In this document: one piece after another, positions 9,791 to 21,281 of the stretch
Numbering within the stretch: position 1 is the stretch's first letter
Layout of the letters: each line of letters begins with the position of its first letter
Source of the DNA: Rattus norvegicus
Lineage: Eukaryota > Chordata > Mammalia > Rodentia > Muridae
Direction: 5' to 3'
NCBI RefSeq assembly: GCF_036323735.1
Contig: NC_086028.1
Span: forward strand, 22,843,001 to 22,907,000
Length of the DNA: 64,000 nt
Notes under the pieces: model-generated
The model's database searches: none
The model's input: the letters and a program-made list of their open reading frames with translations, nothing else
Told to the model about the DNA's origin: nothing
Made by a program: the position numbers and the translations under genes

Positions 9791-11695
9791 TGGAGAGATG
9801 GCAAAAGAATAAAAAATTTGACTGTTACCTCAGTTTTTGCAGGAAGCCACTCTAACAAAGGTATTGTCAGAGGAACATATCCACACGGATTTTTTTTTTC
9901 TGTAGCTGCATACTTTAGTCTTGATGAAGTCTTAAAGTTGTCATCAAAAGGCAGCCATAGATTGCTACTGCGAAGCAGTGTCTGATAAACACCTTCCTTT
10001 GCCACTAGGGAAGCAGCAGAGGTAATCTTTAAAAAATAAATAAATAAATTCTAAAAGAGCTCAGGATTCCTTGATAAGGGTAAGACACTCTTAAATGAGA
10101 AAGCCTTTCCCGGGAACTCAGACTAAGACACCACACTGCTCCCATCAAATTAAAATGCTAATCGGAGGGTGGCAGGCTGCCGTATCTCAGATCAAGTTTT
10201 AGTTTTCTTTGGTTTCACTTTCTGTCAGGGTTATTCTATCATAATGTATCAGGGAAAGCATTGCGCTCACATCAAATCAAATCCTTAATGGAAAGGGTGG
10301 CAGCCTAAAGTACTCTTGATCAACTGCTAATTTTGTTTTATTCTTCTTCCTCTTCGAGCTATTCTGTGAAATGAGAAACTCTGCATCCAAAAGAGTTTTT
10401 TTTTCTTTTTTTTTTTTTAAAAGCTGGGCACTAAAACAGATTAAGATGAACCGAAGACACAGAGAACCATTATGTTCACAGAATAAACAGTTTTAGTCAT
10501 TTAATGTTATAATAAATGCATTCTGCTGTGGCGTGTGCAGCTTTCATGATAAAAAGCACTCCTGTTAAGTAGGGACATGGCTCTGCGAGAGACACAGATA
10601 CCTGCAGGATACCCAAAGGGTAACAGTCCCACTGCCCATTCTCAATTTGACATTTTGACAAAAGCAGACAACTGTTTTAAAAAAAAATCGCTCCGACCAA
10701 ATAGAGAGGGAGCAAATTTAAGATAGCTGAGGAATGTCCGATTCGAAGCTTTAAGGATCAAAGTAATCAGTTTATTTGGAGGATGGAGAAAGAGCGAGAA
10801 CAGCAGATTCTACCCTGCTGCCTTTGAAAGCCAGAGCTCTGGGCAACAGAGGTTTGCCAGTGAGGCAGTCCACAGTCCTAGGGGATCTGAGCTAAGAGAG
10901 AACTTTAGATCCCTCACTGCCCTCTTGGAGAATGAAGGGTTGTATATCCAGCAGGGATGTCACAAAGAGAATCAATTGTCATCCAAGAGTTCTTTCACTG
11001 TTCCTGACGTAAAACCCTTCCTTTAAGGACAGGAAAACAAGACCACCTCCATTGCCGACAACAAAAACTGCCCTTTGATGAGCCCCTGACAAGGTGGATT
11101 TGGGTGTTGTTTCATTTACTTTGGAGTCAGTCTAGCCTTGCTGGTAATAGAGTGTCCCTTATGTGACTATGAGGTGTTAGGCATTTGTCTTCACATGTCC
11201 AGGGGAGTCAAAGAAAAAAAAAAGCTAACCCATAAGAGAAGCATTGAAAACCATTCTTCACACCCCCTCATAATTCAGGACACAGAGAATTTAATATCAT
11301 CACACTCTATGGCTGATGGGGTGTAGAGAGAAATGCAGGACTTGGTAAGGTTCTACAGAATAAAAAAAAAGTAAAAATAAAAACATCGTTCTGTAATATA
11401 TGCCTTGAAAATTTTTCGCTTAGTTTCCAATTTATTTTCCAGTTAATATCTTGGGTGTGTCCACTTGTTAGGGACCATTCTTACAAAGAGAACGTATTAG
11501 TGAGTGGGGATGCCATTCTGCTAGGGTTGAGATGCTGTTCTTAAGCTTTTGTGCTCCCCATGCATGATAAACGCACTCAGCAGGAAGTCAGCTCAGTCCC
11601 CATTTTCCAACAGATCTGTTGAGTCAAAGTAAAAACGAAATCAAAACCGCAAAACATACTTAAAACAAATGTCTTGTATTAAGTTGTTTGTTTTC
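9790..11695. other. Repeat-poor sequence, possible regulatory DNA
   Basis: Only short A/T runs (10032-10046, 10399-10420) interrupt otherwise complex sequence. A diverged direct repeat with spacing 147 bp lies at 10123 and 10270. TAAT-type cores occur near 10155, 10288, 10329 and 10500. No exon is recognised. Such repeat-poor, motif-rich DNA would fit a conserved non-coding element, but conservation cannot be judged from one genome. Confidence 0.4.
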
Positions 11696-11805
11696 GTTTC
11701 TAATGTAAGATCTTGACCAGTTAGCAGATGCTGGCCTTGAACTCTAAATCCTCCTTTCTCCAGGTTCTGAGATTACCGGTAAATGCCAACAAACCTAGTT
11801 TGTTG
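11696..11805 (-). repeat. B1 SINE fragment, reverse orientation
   Basis: 'gatgctggccttgaactcta', 'aatcctcctttctccagg' and 'ttctgagattaccggtaaat' match reverse-complement B1 ('ggctggccttgaactc', 'cctcctgcctcagcc', 'gctgggattacaggc'). Confidence 0.65.
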
Positions 11806-13430
11806 ATAAGACTGAACCCGGAGATTTGTATGTTCTAAGAAAGGACCCTGCCACCTTCACCTTTGTGCTGTTGTGTTGCTGTCGTTGTTGTTTTCTTGAC
11901 AAGTGGAGTGACCAGAAACCAAGAACAACCAACTCTTTCCAGAGGAAATGATATCTGAAATCAAAAATCAACTGGGATCACAGATCGGATATGAAGGCAA
12001 CATGTGCAAACAGGAGCAAAACAGAATTTAAAGGGTAGACGTTCCTGATGGGAACACTAATGACCTATTAAGCTCTCAAATTCGGGAACCCACAATTACG
12101 ATAAGTAACACTGCTGCCAAGTGTTGTACTTCTGGGTAGGATGCTGTCTGTGGGGAGTGAAGCTAGGACCATTTCAGGAAGGGATGCAGACCTCCGTCAA
12201 TATTCAAGGTCTGTCTGTACCTTGCCTGTGATCTCTCCTCCTTCGTGCTGTCTGGCTCCTACTAATTCTCCTCTCCCAAATCTCGCTGATGCTCACCTCT
12301 CAGTCCCTCAAGCAATGCCTGTCAGCTCCTTGGCTAGACATGCTGTCCCAGAATCGTGATTAACCTGTGCAGTCAATGAGCCTCTGTGATTTTCCTCCCA
12401 CTGAGCTGAGGTTCAGTCAGTAAGTCTGTTCATTCCTGTAGTTTTTCTCCTGGTCTATTGTATCCATTTTCCACGTATGACATACATACATTGATCTATC
12501 CATCTAAGTTTTATAATGAAGCAAAGAACAGCCAGCCTGATTTTAGTGTTCATATATAAGATAACCCTAAACCACTTTGATCCAAGCATTTTTTTTTGGA
12601 TGACTGAAAAGGCTGTTTTTGCAATACAGGTTAGGATCAATTCTGTACTGTCTCATTCCAAGTGTCTAATGTCTAATTTCAAGCACTGTTTTAACACTCT
12701 AAGCTCTACACAGTACTAACTCATCAGGAAGACCTTCCCCATACTATTTCTCCAAAATTCTAAACTGAAATTTAAATGTACAGTAATTATAACTGAGAGC
12801 ACAGGTGAACACTAGATTAGAACACAGCACACATCAGCCATCACTAATTTTTTATTAATGCTAAGTTCCTAACCAAGGAAAAACCTCAAAGACCTATCAG
12901 TGGATTCTAAACTAGTAGTTCTTCTTCATGCTCTGTAGACTTCTCCTAGACTCCCCTTCTAGGAAAACCTAAGGATATAATACTAGCATCAGATGAAATT
13001 GCTGCTTTATGTCCTACGGATTCAGATTATCTGGCTCTGTGACTTTAGAAAATTTAAATATTTTAAAGGAAGGATATTCAATAGAAAATAACTTTTGATA
13101 GGTAAATAATACCAAAACTTTAATCATTCTAGTGTTTCAATTTAAAGATAAGTTCAAGGATGATGCCATCTTTTTTTTTTCACCAAAGAAAAATAGTAAT
13201 TTTGAATACAAAGCATACCGGAAACCATTCATTTCTAGTCAGATTAGCAAGCCAGTGCACAGGATGCATACTGGACTAAAATTTAGTTCAAAGAAAGTAA
13301 AAGATTCTCTTTGGTACCACTCAAATGAAGCATGGGCAGTAAATCTTCCCTCAGAGGTTGATATAGGTATTGGGGGGAGGGGATGAACGTGACTTTTCCC
13401 TTCAGAAACAGAGTATTTGCATAAAAATGC
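11806..13430. other. Unique sequence
   Basis: No gene recognised. The 72-codon frame at 12141-12359 and the 84-codon frame at 13132-13386 have no known domain. The CT-rich part around 12220-12330 may be a very old L2 fragment, but the match is too weak to call. Confidence 0.4.
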
Positions 13431-13431
13431 A

Positions 13432-13655
13432 AAAGTTACTGGAGAGATGGCAAAGCGCTTAGGAGCATTGATAGCTCACAGAGGACCAGGGTTGGATTCC
13501 CTTTACCCACATGGCAGTACCCAACTATCTGTAACTCAATTTCCAGGGGATCTCCTCCCTTCCCTGGTATCTACTGGCAATATCAAGCATGTGGGATGCA
13601 TGACAACAGACTTAGAATGCAAAATACTTAAAATTAAAAAAATAGATAAATCTTT
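13432..13655 (+). repeat. B2 SINE, nearly full length
   Basis: 'actggagagatggcaaagcg' carries the A-box region, and 'accagggttggattccc' the B-box region (B2 has 'ccagggttcaattccc'). 'acccacatggcagtacccaa' and 'ctatctgtaactc' continue the body, and an A-rich tail ends it at about 13655. Both Pol III boxes carry mismatches. Confidence 0.85.
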
Positions 13656-14780
13656 AATAGAAAGTCAACAAAGATAGATGCAAACTGAAAAGGTAAAATT
13701 GAGTCACAATAGAAGGTCTCAATCCAACAAGATGATATTAGGCAAGGACCACTGATTATCAAAGGCATCCCTAAGACTTCTTTCCACACAGGAGACCTCA
13801 GTTCTGCTCTGAAAACAATGCTGCTTTGATTTCATTTAGCCTCAAGGCTTTATTTTTCCTGGGGTGGGGGAGGGTAGGAAAGACAAGGCAGAGGCTTTCT
13901 TTGAAATGGAAAATAAAAAGGAGATCGATGGGAAGAAAGGGGTGGGGAAATAAGGATCAGGAAAGAGGGAAAATCAACAAGGAAATAAGGACTCTTGCTT
14001 CCCCAAGAATGCTCAGTATGAGTATTCCTCTCTGAGGACACAGTTTGGAGTGTCCCTAAGGATGGCAATGAAGATGGACTTAGTTAAACCTGCAGATGCT
14101 ACTCTGAGGTAAGCAATCTCCTTACCTATAGTTACCTGTAGTTACAAAGGGAAGACCTTGCAGGAAGCAGCTACAGAGAAAGCTCTGCCTGAGACCAGCT
14201 CTGAGTTTAAAACAAACAAACAAACAAAATCTAAAGGAGAAATTGCTGGGCCACATCCAGGAGGTGGTGGTAAATACCAAGGGCTGTTTTGTGTAATGTT
14301 TTCCTTTGTGCCTATCCCTGACTCCCACCCTTAGCTCTCCAACATTTTCAATTTATTACCGAAGGAAGCTACCCTGGATGCTTTGGCCCACCATATTTCA
14401 CTGCCATCACTACTCAATAGACCATACAATTTCTGAGGATATCATTAACCCAGCCTTCAATGCACAGAACATGCAGAGAAAGTGAAATAGCAAATGTATT
14501 TGTAAGACCTCCATTCCCCTACACAGTAATGGCTTAACACTTTGGCATTAATTCCATTTGTCAAGCTGTAAGATAAATACATGCACATCAGACACTTTCC
14601 CGGCATTTATTCAAAGGCCAGACAGTGAAGACCACTATTTAAATGGGAAATGTGTTCATTTGTTTTTGAAAACAAAGCAGAGGCTCACAATTCATGTCAA
14701 TCTTCTTAAAGAGGCAGAACAGTTTTCAAGACAACTCTCTGCAGGCTAGACTTAATCTCCCTATGAGAATTCTGACATCC
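13656..14780. other. Unique sequence
   Basis: Contains a G-rich run at 13861-13875 with only three full G-tracts, and a short (AAAC)n at about 14210-14228. No gene is recognised. Confidence 0.4.
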
Positions 14781-14782
14781 TG

Positions 14783-14935
14783 CAGGCAGGAGAGATGGCT
14801 CAGCAGGTAAATGTGCTTCCCATCAAGTCTGGGGCCTTGAGTTCCATCCCTGGAACCTGTAAAGTAGAAAGAAAGAACCAACTCCTGCCAAGTTTATCTA
14901 TGACCTGTGCATGAGCTCCCCAGTACATGCACATA

Positions 14936-14995
<60 letters not shown>
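14783..14995 (+). repeat. B2/B3 SINE ending in (CA)n
   Basis: 'caggagagatggctcagcag' is a well-kept B2/B3 A-box segment. 'ccttgagttccatccctgga' is the B-box segment. 'atgcacataccacacacaca' runs into a (CA)n of about 29 units at 14937-14994, a usual fate of the B3 3' tail. Confidence 0.85.
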
Positions 14996-14996
<1 letters not shown>

Positions 14997-15227
14997 TTCT
15001 GCAATCCTAAACAAAATATATGTGCCATATTGTCCAGTAATCGAAAGTTAAAAATACAAATAGTGCCTTACAAAAGACATTTTCTTTTGAGATTTCTGTA
15101 CATCAGTAAGGAAGACTTCATCTCATGGAAATCCATAGCTTCTAACCTTAGGCAAACAATACCAATTTGTCCATCCAGCAAAGCTTTTTAATTGCAATGA
15201 TACTCACATGTGGATAAGCAATCACAT

Positions 15228-15270
<43 letters not shown>

Positions 15271-15450
15271 TTCATTCATTCATTCATTTATTTATGTGAG
15301 TACACTGTCACTGTCTTCAGACACACCAGAAGAAGGCATCTGATCCCATTACAGATGGTTGTGAGCCACCATGTGGTTGCTGGGAATTAAACTCAGGACC
15401 TCTGGAAGAGCAGCCAGTGCTCTTAACCGCTGAGCCATCTCTCCAGCCCT
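15228..15450 (-). repeat. B2 SINE, reverse, with target-site duplications
   Basis: The left end is (TTTA)n with TTCA variants, the complement of the B2 (TAAA)n tail. The body includes 'ggttgtgagccaccatgtgg', 'ttgctgggaattaaactcag', 'gaagagcagccagtgctctt' and 'aaccgctgagccatctctcc', close to consensus. The 11-bp flanks 'agcaatcacat' (15217-15227) and 'agtaatcacat' (15451-15461) differ at one base and mark the insertion site. This is one of the best-preserved SINEs in the window. Confidence 0.95.
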
Positions 15451-15461
15451 AGTAATCACAT

Positions 15462-15725
15462 CTTGATAGAGATTCTTAGAGCTCTCCTATGTCTCTTGCA
15501 TAAACTGGTCTCTATACTGCAATTCCAGGTTAACGCTCTTCTTTCAAATGATTACAAGTGCATATTCTCTGGATTTACAAATGGCCTAAAGTACTAGGCT
15601 CATGGTGTTATTCAGGAATTTTCCTTACCCGATGTATTGAACCTTAGAGACTATCCAGAATTGGTCAGAAAGGTATAGAAATGTTGAACACCTGTGTCAA
15701 AGTTTAAGTATTCTATACATATAAG
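15462..15725. other. Unique sequence
   Basis: Nothing recognised. Confidence 0.35.
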
Positions 15726-15727
15726 TA

Positions 15728-15800
15728 CAGCCAGGGCTGGAAGTATAGCTCATAAAGTAGTTGCTTAGCATTCCTGAGGACAGGAGGATCATGAAGAGAC
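15728..15800 (+). repeat. Possible ID/B4 head fragment
   Basis: 'agggctggaagtatagctca' followed by 'taaagtagttgcttagca' resembles 'ggggctggggatttagctcagtggtagagc..gcctagca'. The B1 half expected in B4 ('ctgaggacaggaggatcat') follows only loosely. Confidence 0.45.
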
Positions 15801-18330
15801 AAATCAAAATGGAGTGCCATTGGTTTTGGGTACCTGGGATAGAGTCAAAGTCAAAGGGCTATTGCAACTTAAACCCTTGCTGTACCCTCAGCCGAAACTT
15901 GGAACTGTGGGCTATAGACAGGGTTACCTCTGGATGAGATCTGACCTTTGGCATACTAGAAGTTCTGCTGGCATTCTCCACAATAGACCCCATTCTCCCA
16001 AACTACCAAGAAAGAAAATAGAATGAGTTTCTATTCATTGTTCTGAAAGAACAGTTAATTCATTCCTATTATCTCCCAAGAAACATGAGAACAGCCGTAT
16101 AGGTAAGAGGTACAAGTATCCTCTTGCATAGTTACAAGCCAGAAAATAATCTGATAAGCATCCTTACTTTGGTGCCTAAGGGCCAACAATCTGTCTTTTT
16201 TCTTTCTTCATTTAAACACTGGTGTTCTAAAGAGATTACACACTAGGCGATATTGTTATACAGCAGAACAACTGGAAAAATAAACTGTCAGAGCTAAAAC
16301 AATCTAATATATTTAAAGCATGATGCTGTCAACCCTAAATCAAGATTTATTTCTAAAGTTGCAATACAAAATCAATATTGGAACCAGCATCTAAATTGAA
16401 AACTGGAGGCCCCCCAGAATTTACATTCTGTGAGAACTTTTTTTATTTAAATGTATGTTTCATTTTTATAGCTGATAAATTGTCATTCTAAAAGCCTGAA
16501 ATTCATAATTATATATAGTATTCATAAGGAAAATGGTCAATTGACTGAATCTAACAGTGCTGTTGTAATATAAGAACTCATGATAAAGTTTATAATCCAC
16601 TGAAAAATGATATTTTTAAGTCCTCACACCTCACACACCTACTCTTCATTAGAACATGCAGTTTTTCTGACAGTAGATATTCTATTCCATGTATCAGTAT
16701 ACCTGGAGTGTTCTACCCTTTATCTGAACACTCAAGAAGACTGGGTCATGATTATGAGTTCCAGGTTACATCAGAAAAGCAAACCAAATCAAACAGAGAG
16801 CAGGTATACAATGTCCTGCGATACAGACCTCTGGAACAGAATTTCTGTTTTGGACCAAAGGATCCAAAGTGAATGTGTGCCCTGCAGGGACTGACACTCT
16901 CTTGCCTGCTGTTTTCAAAGGTACTAATAGATCATTTCCAATAAATCAGTGAAGAAAAAAAATCCCTTAGTGTTTTTTTTTAATGGTATAAGACATTAAA
17001 AAATATATAAGTTACATAGAGGTATGCACATTCTAAAAGACATGGAATTTAAAGACAATTTAAAGTCAAGAATGCATTTAAATGTAACCCTACAGTCATT
17101 GGTCACCATTCTACTTGTTCATTTTGTGGATGGCGTGGACTCATTTGAGAGGAATATAAAAACTCAAAATAACTGCACACTGCACATTCTGCATTTCAAG
17201 GGGGAGAGTGTGTCTGAAGACTTACTATAAAGTAACAAGTCCTGAAACTTAAAAAAAAAAAAAAAACAAAACTTTCCCCGCTAGAATCTGAAGAAGGAGG
17301 GAGAATATATTTCAGATATGTAAAAGTAGTTTCTGATGGAGAGGTTATTAAACACCACAGTAGGCAGGTAATAATACCTAAATGTCTGAGATGGGGTAAA
17401 TGACCTGCTTACCAAAACCCAGACTGTGGAGTTTGGGACAGGATAATGTCTCAAATTCCCTGCAGCCACAGGAGTTCACAATTTTATTACCGAAGGATGC
17501 GAAAACATTTTAGCACACGCTGGGCTTCGGCAATTCCACTAGAGTCCAAATGGACTTTAAGATGCAGAGATCTTTTTTTAAAGCCCTGCTCCAAGAACAT
17601 TTAATATTTGAAATTATTTGAGATGAAAGCATAATACCCAATTGTTACTACTTCCCGAGTGACTCCCTTACTTGCCTAATTATGGCAAGCAAGGTTGTCA
17701 ATGGTAAAACATTTTCAAGAGATTAACTTTGCCCAGTAAGAGTTCCTGTGGCAGCCTGAAAATCGTTTGAAGTGTTCCAAACATTTTGCAACCACGAGTG
17801 GGCAGCCACTCATTTTTGTATTTACAGACAAAATGATATTTGGATAAAGCAAAGGTCAGACTTGAAAAGAACAAAACAAGGCGGGACAGCATTCTACATT
17901 TCCAGATTGTAGCCCTGAAGTCGGCAGCCACTGTGTGATGGGGCCAGAGAGAGAAGAGTAAGTTTTGCTGCACTCCTGCCTCGCTAAGGGTTTCCAGAAC
18001 TTCCTTTCTAAGACAGGTTTAAAAGCGTTGAGAAATTCTTCTTAAAGGACATATGCTTTCTATGACTCCACCCCCCTAACCCCGTAATAGTGTTGTTCCT
18101 TTCTAAGTAGGAATATGTCCTTTTCTGCTTTAGTTAACTCCCAGATTAGTACTAAGTCTTTTCTGTAGTGGATATTGGTGGTTTGTAATTGGAAATTCTT
18201 GTTCTAGGAATATGGATGCTGTCCTTGCAGTTAATCAGAAACATGACAACGGGAATGTTCACTCTGCACATAGGTATTGCAATGTGGAATCTGGTTGGTG
18301 ATCAGAATAAATGGAAATAAACAATAAAAT
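15801..18330. other. AT-rich unique sequence
   Basis: No gene is recognised. A 17-base poly(A) lies at about 17251-17269, but I find no retroposed coding sequence before it. Frames at 16607-16894, 17024-17230 and 17698-17973 (minus) show no known domain. Confidence 0.4.
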
Positions 18331-18332
18331 GT

Positions 18333-18336
18333 GTGA

Positions 18337-18374
<38 letters not shown>

Positions 18375-18433
18375 TTCTCTATCTCTGTCTCTGTCTCTGT
18401 CTCTGTCTCTCTGTCTCTCTCTGTCTCTCTCTG

Positions 18434-18486
<53 letters not shown>
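18333..18486. repeat. (GT)n(CT)n compound microsatellite
   Basis: (GTGA/GT)n from about 18333 to 18370, then (TCTCTG)n grading into pure (CT)n to 18486. The minus-strand arginine/glutamate-rich frame over it is an artefact. Confidence 0.97.
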
Positions 18487-18489
<3 letters not shown>

Positions 18490-18499
18490 ATAGACACAT

Positions 18500-18928
18500 G
18501 TTGAGGTTTGGTCTGTTGCTTTTGTAAGCTTGCTCCCCAGTTCATCCCTGATTGGTCAATAAAGAGGCCTGTATCCTATAGCTGGGCAGAAGGAAGAGAC
18601 AGGTGAGGTTTCTGATCCCGAGCTTGGGGTGAGGCAGGACCATTAAGAGGAGTAAGGTGGAGAGAGGGGAAGATGCCATGGGTTAGACGGTCCATGAACA
18701 CATGGTCATGAGGGCTGGCCACTGGAGTAAGAGTGGCCTAGATGGGATATGGCAAGTAGTTACTTAAGGTTATGGATAGGGAAGTAGATACTAATAGCTT
18801 AGGGGATAGATATTTGCCCAGCTCTAATGCTTTAAAGGCTCCTCATAAATATAAAGCTTGTATGTCTTTTATATGGGAACTGAATGTTCTAAGGTGGGGT
18901 AAAACACCAGATCAAATAAATAATTGCT

Positions 18929-18931
<3 letters not shown>
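18500..18931 (+). mobile_element. Rodent LTR-like interspersed repeat
   Basis: 'attggtcaataaagaggcc', 'tatagctgggcagaaggaag', 'gaagatgccatgggttagac' and 'atataaagcttgtatgtctt' come in the order I know from a common murid LTR-type repeat with 'ttggtcaataaagagctgac..ccaatagctgggcagg'. I cannot name the subfamily. The (CA)n at 18932-18983 interrupts its 3' end. Confidence 0.6.

Positions 18932-18983
<52 letters not shown>
18932..18983. repeat. (CA)n microsatellite
   Basis: 26 uninterrupted units at the 3' edge of an LTR-like repeat. Confidence 0.98.
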
Positions 18984-18985
<2 letters not shown>

Positions 18986-19074
18986 TAGGGACAATTCCAA
19001 TCATCTGGATTTAGGAATCCCTAATACTCATGATGAATTCCAGATTATAAACCCTGGACACCTAAAGGTTTTCC

Positions 19075-19106
19075 TCTTCCTTTTACTCCTCCTCTTTATC
19101 CTCCTC

Positions 19107-19159
<53 letters not shown>

Positions 19160-19210
19160 TTCCTTCCTTTCTTTCTTCCTTCCTTCCTTTCTCTTTCTTT
19201 TTCTTCTTCC
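19075..19210. repeat. (CTTT)n / (CCTT)n pyrimidine tract
   Basis: (TCCTCC), (CT)n, pure (CTTT)n, two (CCTT)n blocks and (CTTT) variants make a strand-pure pyrimidine run of about 130 bp. The minus-strand lysine-rich frames here are artefacts. Confidence 0.96.
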
Positions 19211-20790
19211 GTCACATCTCCCACATGAAACCAAACCACACTAATTCCTTCCACAGAATAGGTATCAAATTTCCCCAAGGGAAATTCCTTTACACTTTTA
19301 ATATCCTGTAACTTAAAGATAGCAATATGGATTTAAGAGCACTTGAGTACTGGCAATATCAGTGCAATTTTGCATAGTAAAAGAATAGTTAAAGAAATGA
19401 GCAGAGTTGTCAGCCTAATTTATATGAATGTATGCACAAAATTATTACTAACAAAGTAGAAAAGAAACAAACATGGTTATTAAAACCCTCTTCTCTCTAA
19501 CTTATCATATGTCTCCAGCTCGTATTTATTAATAGCTAATTCTACCACCCATTTCATACTCGACCCATCTTCAGCAAACACCTCAGCTGGCTATGGTTCT
19601 CTATCTCTAGGGGCAATCCACGTTTTCATTCTTGAAGTGTCTGCACCACTATTTATGGACCTTCCTATGTTGGGGGTATATTTTCCCACAGACTCAATCC
19701 TGGGGATTTGACAGAAGAATAATGTCATCATCTGCCATCAGATTGCTGTTCAATCTAGGGAATGATGCTGCTATGTTAGAGACACAGACATTAGAAGATT
19801 GTAGCCGAGTCAGCCTTTGTTAAGGAAAGTCCAGGCTGCTGAATGAACCCATGTGTAATCTCCATTCTTGCCACCATGACAAAAATATCTACCTATTCTT
19901 TGTGCATTTGGAGATATGTAAGGATATATCTATATATCCTTTCCCTAAATATGTTTATTATCAATTTTCTCATCAAAATTCTTAAAAGTCCCTGACCAGC
20001 CACCCAAACTATGTTAACTTTATATACAATTGCATATCTAGCCATTTCTCCTTTTAAGCAAACCACACTACTGTTTGGACGTATATACTGCTCAAGGTTC
20101 TGCCAACTAGAGATATTTCTTAGCACCATTGCCCATCATGGATTCCCACGAAGGGGCCATTATGCTTCCGCTGCCTATTTCTGACATGTTACCTGCATTG
20201 TATCACCTGCATAGAAACACTTATATCATAGGCCCTAGTTTCCTCTTCCTCAATCAGTTAATAATAGTGCACGTGTCATGACTCCATAGGTACCGCATAG
20301 GGAAAAAGGCATTATAGAAATTAAACTAAGTACATTTACTGCACTTCTTCCTGTAAATTATTCATGTTTTAAAACTTCCTCAGGTCTGATGATGTATATA
20401 TTACTTCTGTTTGATGATGGATTACTGCTCTCTATGTGCAGAGTACTAGCCTGCAGATCAAATAACTATGTTTATGATGTGCATCTCAGGTTACATGGCA
20501 ACTTCATGGATCATCCTCAAGCAGACAGTTTCTAAAAAGGTTCAATGGCAGCCAAGAGCTGTTTCTCAAAGGGAGAATAGTTGTTTATACATTCAGGGCT
20601 TTATCTCACACTTCTAAGATCTGTCATTATAAGTCTGCTTTGAAGATGTACCGAGACTCTACATGGTATCTTTAACTTTCACACACACCTCAACTTTGAT
20701 GGGATCTGTTGGGTCGTATGGTCCCTGTGGCAGAATAGCTTACACAGTGGCTGGGACCTAATAAAGGGTCTTTTCCTGTTGCAGTACCTG
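19211..20790. other. Unique sequence
   Basis: No gene is recognised. Frames at 19632-19823 and 19893-20129 (minus) carry no known domain. Confidence 0.4.
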
Positions 20791-20794
20791 GAAA

Positions 20795-20941
20795 GGACAA
20801 AGTTATTCATAGGCTCGGGCATTTTAACATTTGTTCCCTAGTTAGTATGAGAAATTGTAGGGAAAAAATGGTCTTGTAGGAGGAAGCGTATTTATGAGAG
20901 CTTTATAGCTTTACCCTATTACTTTCTCTCTCTGTCTTTAT

Positions 20942-20979
<38 letters not shown>

Positions 20980-21281
20980 CCTCCCCATCTCTCTATCTCT
21001 ATATATCATCTATGTACATGTGAATCTATGTATATATTATCTATCTATTATCTATCATTTCTATTTGTCTCTATCTGTATCTATATGTACACCTATACCC
21101 CCCTCTTCCCCCTCTCTCCCTCTTCTTGTTGAAGATATGATTTCTGAGCTCAAAGTTTATTTCGTTTGCTGACATGCTTCATTATGACGGACTGTTTATT
21201 TTTCTGAAGCCAGACGCCCAAATAAACTTTTATAAGCTGCCTTGGTTGCGGTATTTTATCACAGCCAAAGAAACTCAGACA
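20795..21281 (+). mobile_element. 5' LTR of a MaLR-like provirus remnant
   Basis: 'cataggctcgggcatttt' and 'gtaggaggaagcgtattt' match the LTR at 24520-24890. The internal (CT)n/(TATC)n of 20944-21095 is a family-typical expansion. The 3' end has 'aaataaacttttataagctg', 'ccttggttgcggtatttt' and 'cacagccaaagaaactcaga', which contains the AATAAA-type signal and terminal block of these LTRs. The left boundary is approximate. Confidence 0.6.
20944..21095. repeat. (CT)n and (TATC)n-like microsatellites
   Basis: (CT)n at 20944-20976, then imperfect (TCTA)n and (TATC)n to about 21095, inside the 5' LTR. Confidence 0.9.

Noticed and set aside
10000..10020. CTCF-like site 'ccactagggaagcagcag'
   Set aside because: The core has mismatches at key G positions, too weak to list as a site without binding data.
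12200..12400. L2 fragment
   Set aside because: CT-rich resemblance only; block order could not be followed.
17251..17269. Poly(A) as the tail of a processed pseudogene
   Set aside because: The 300 bp before it hold no protein-like frames or known repeat.
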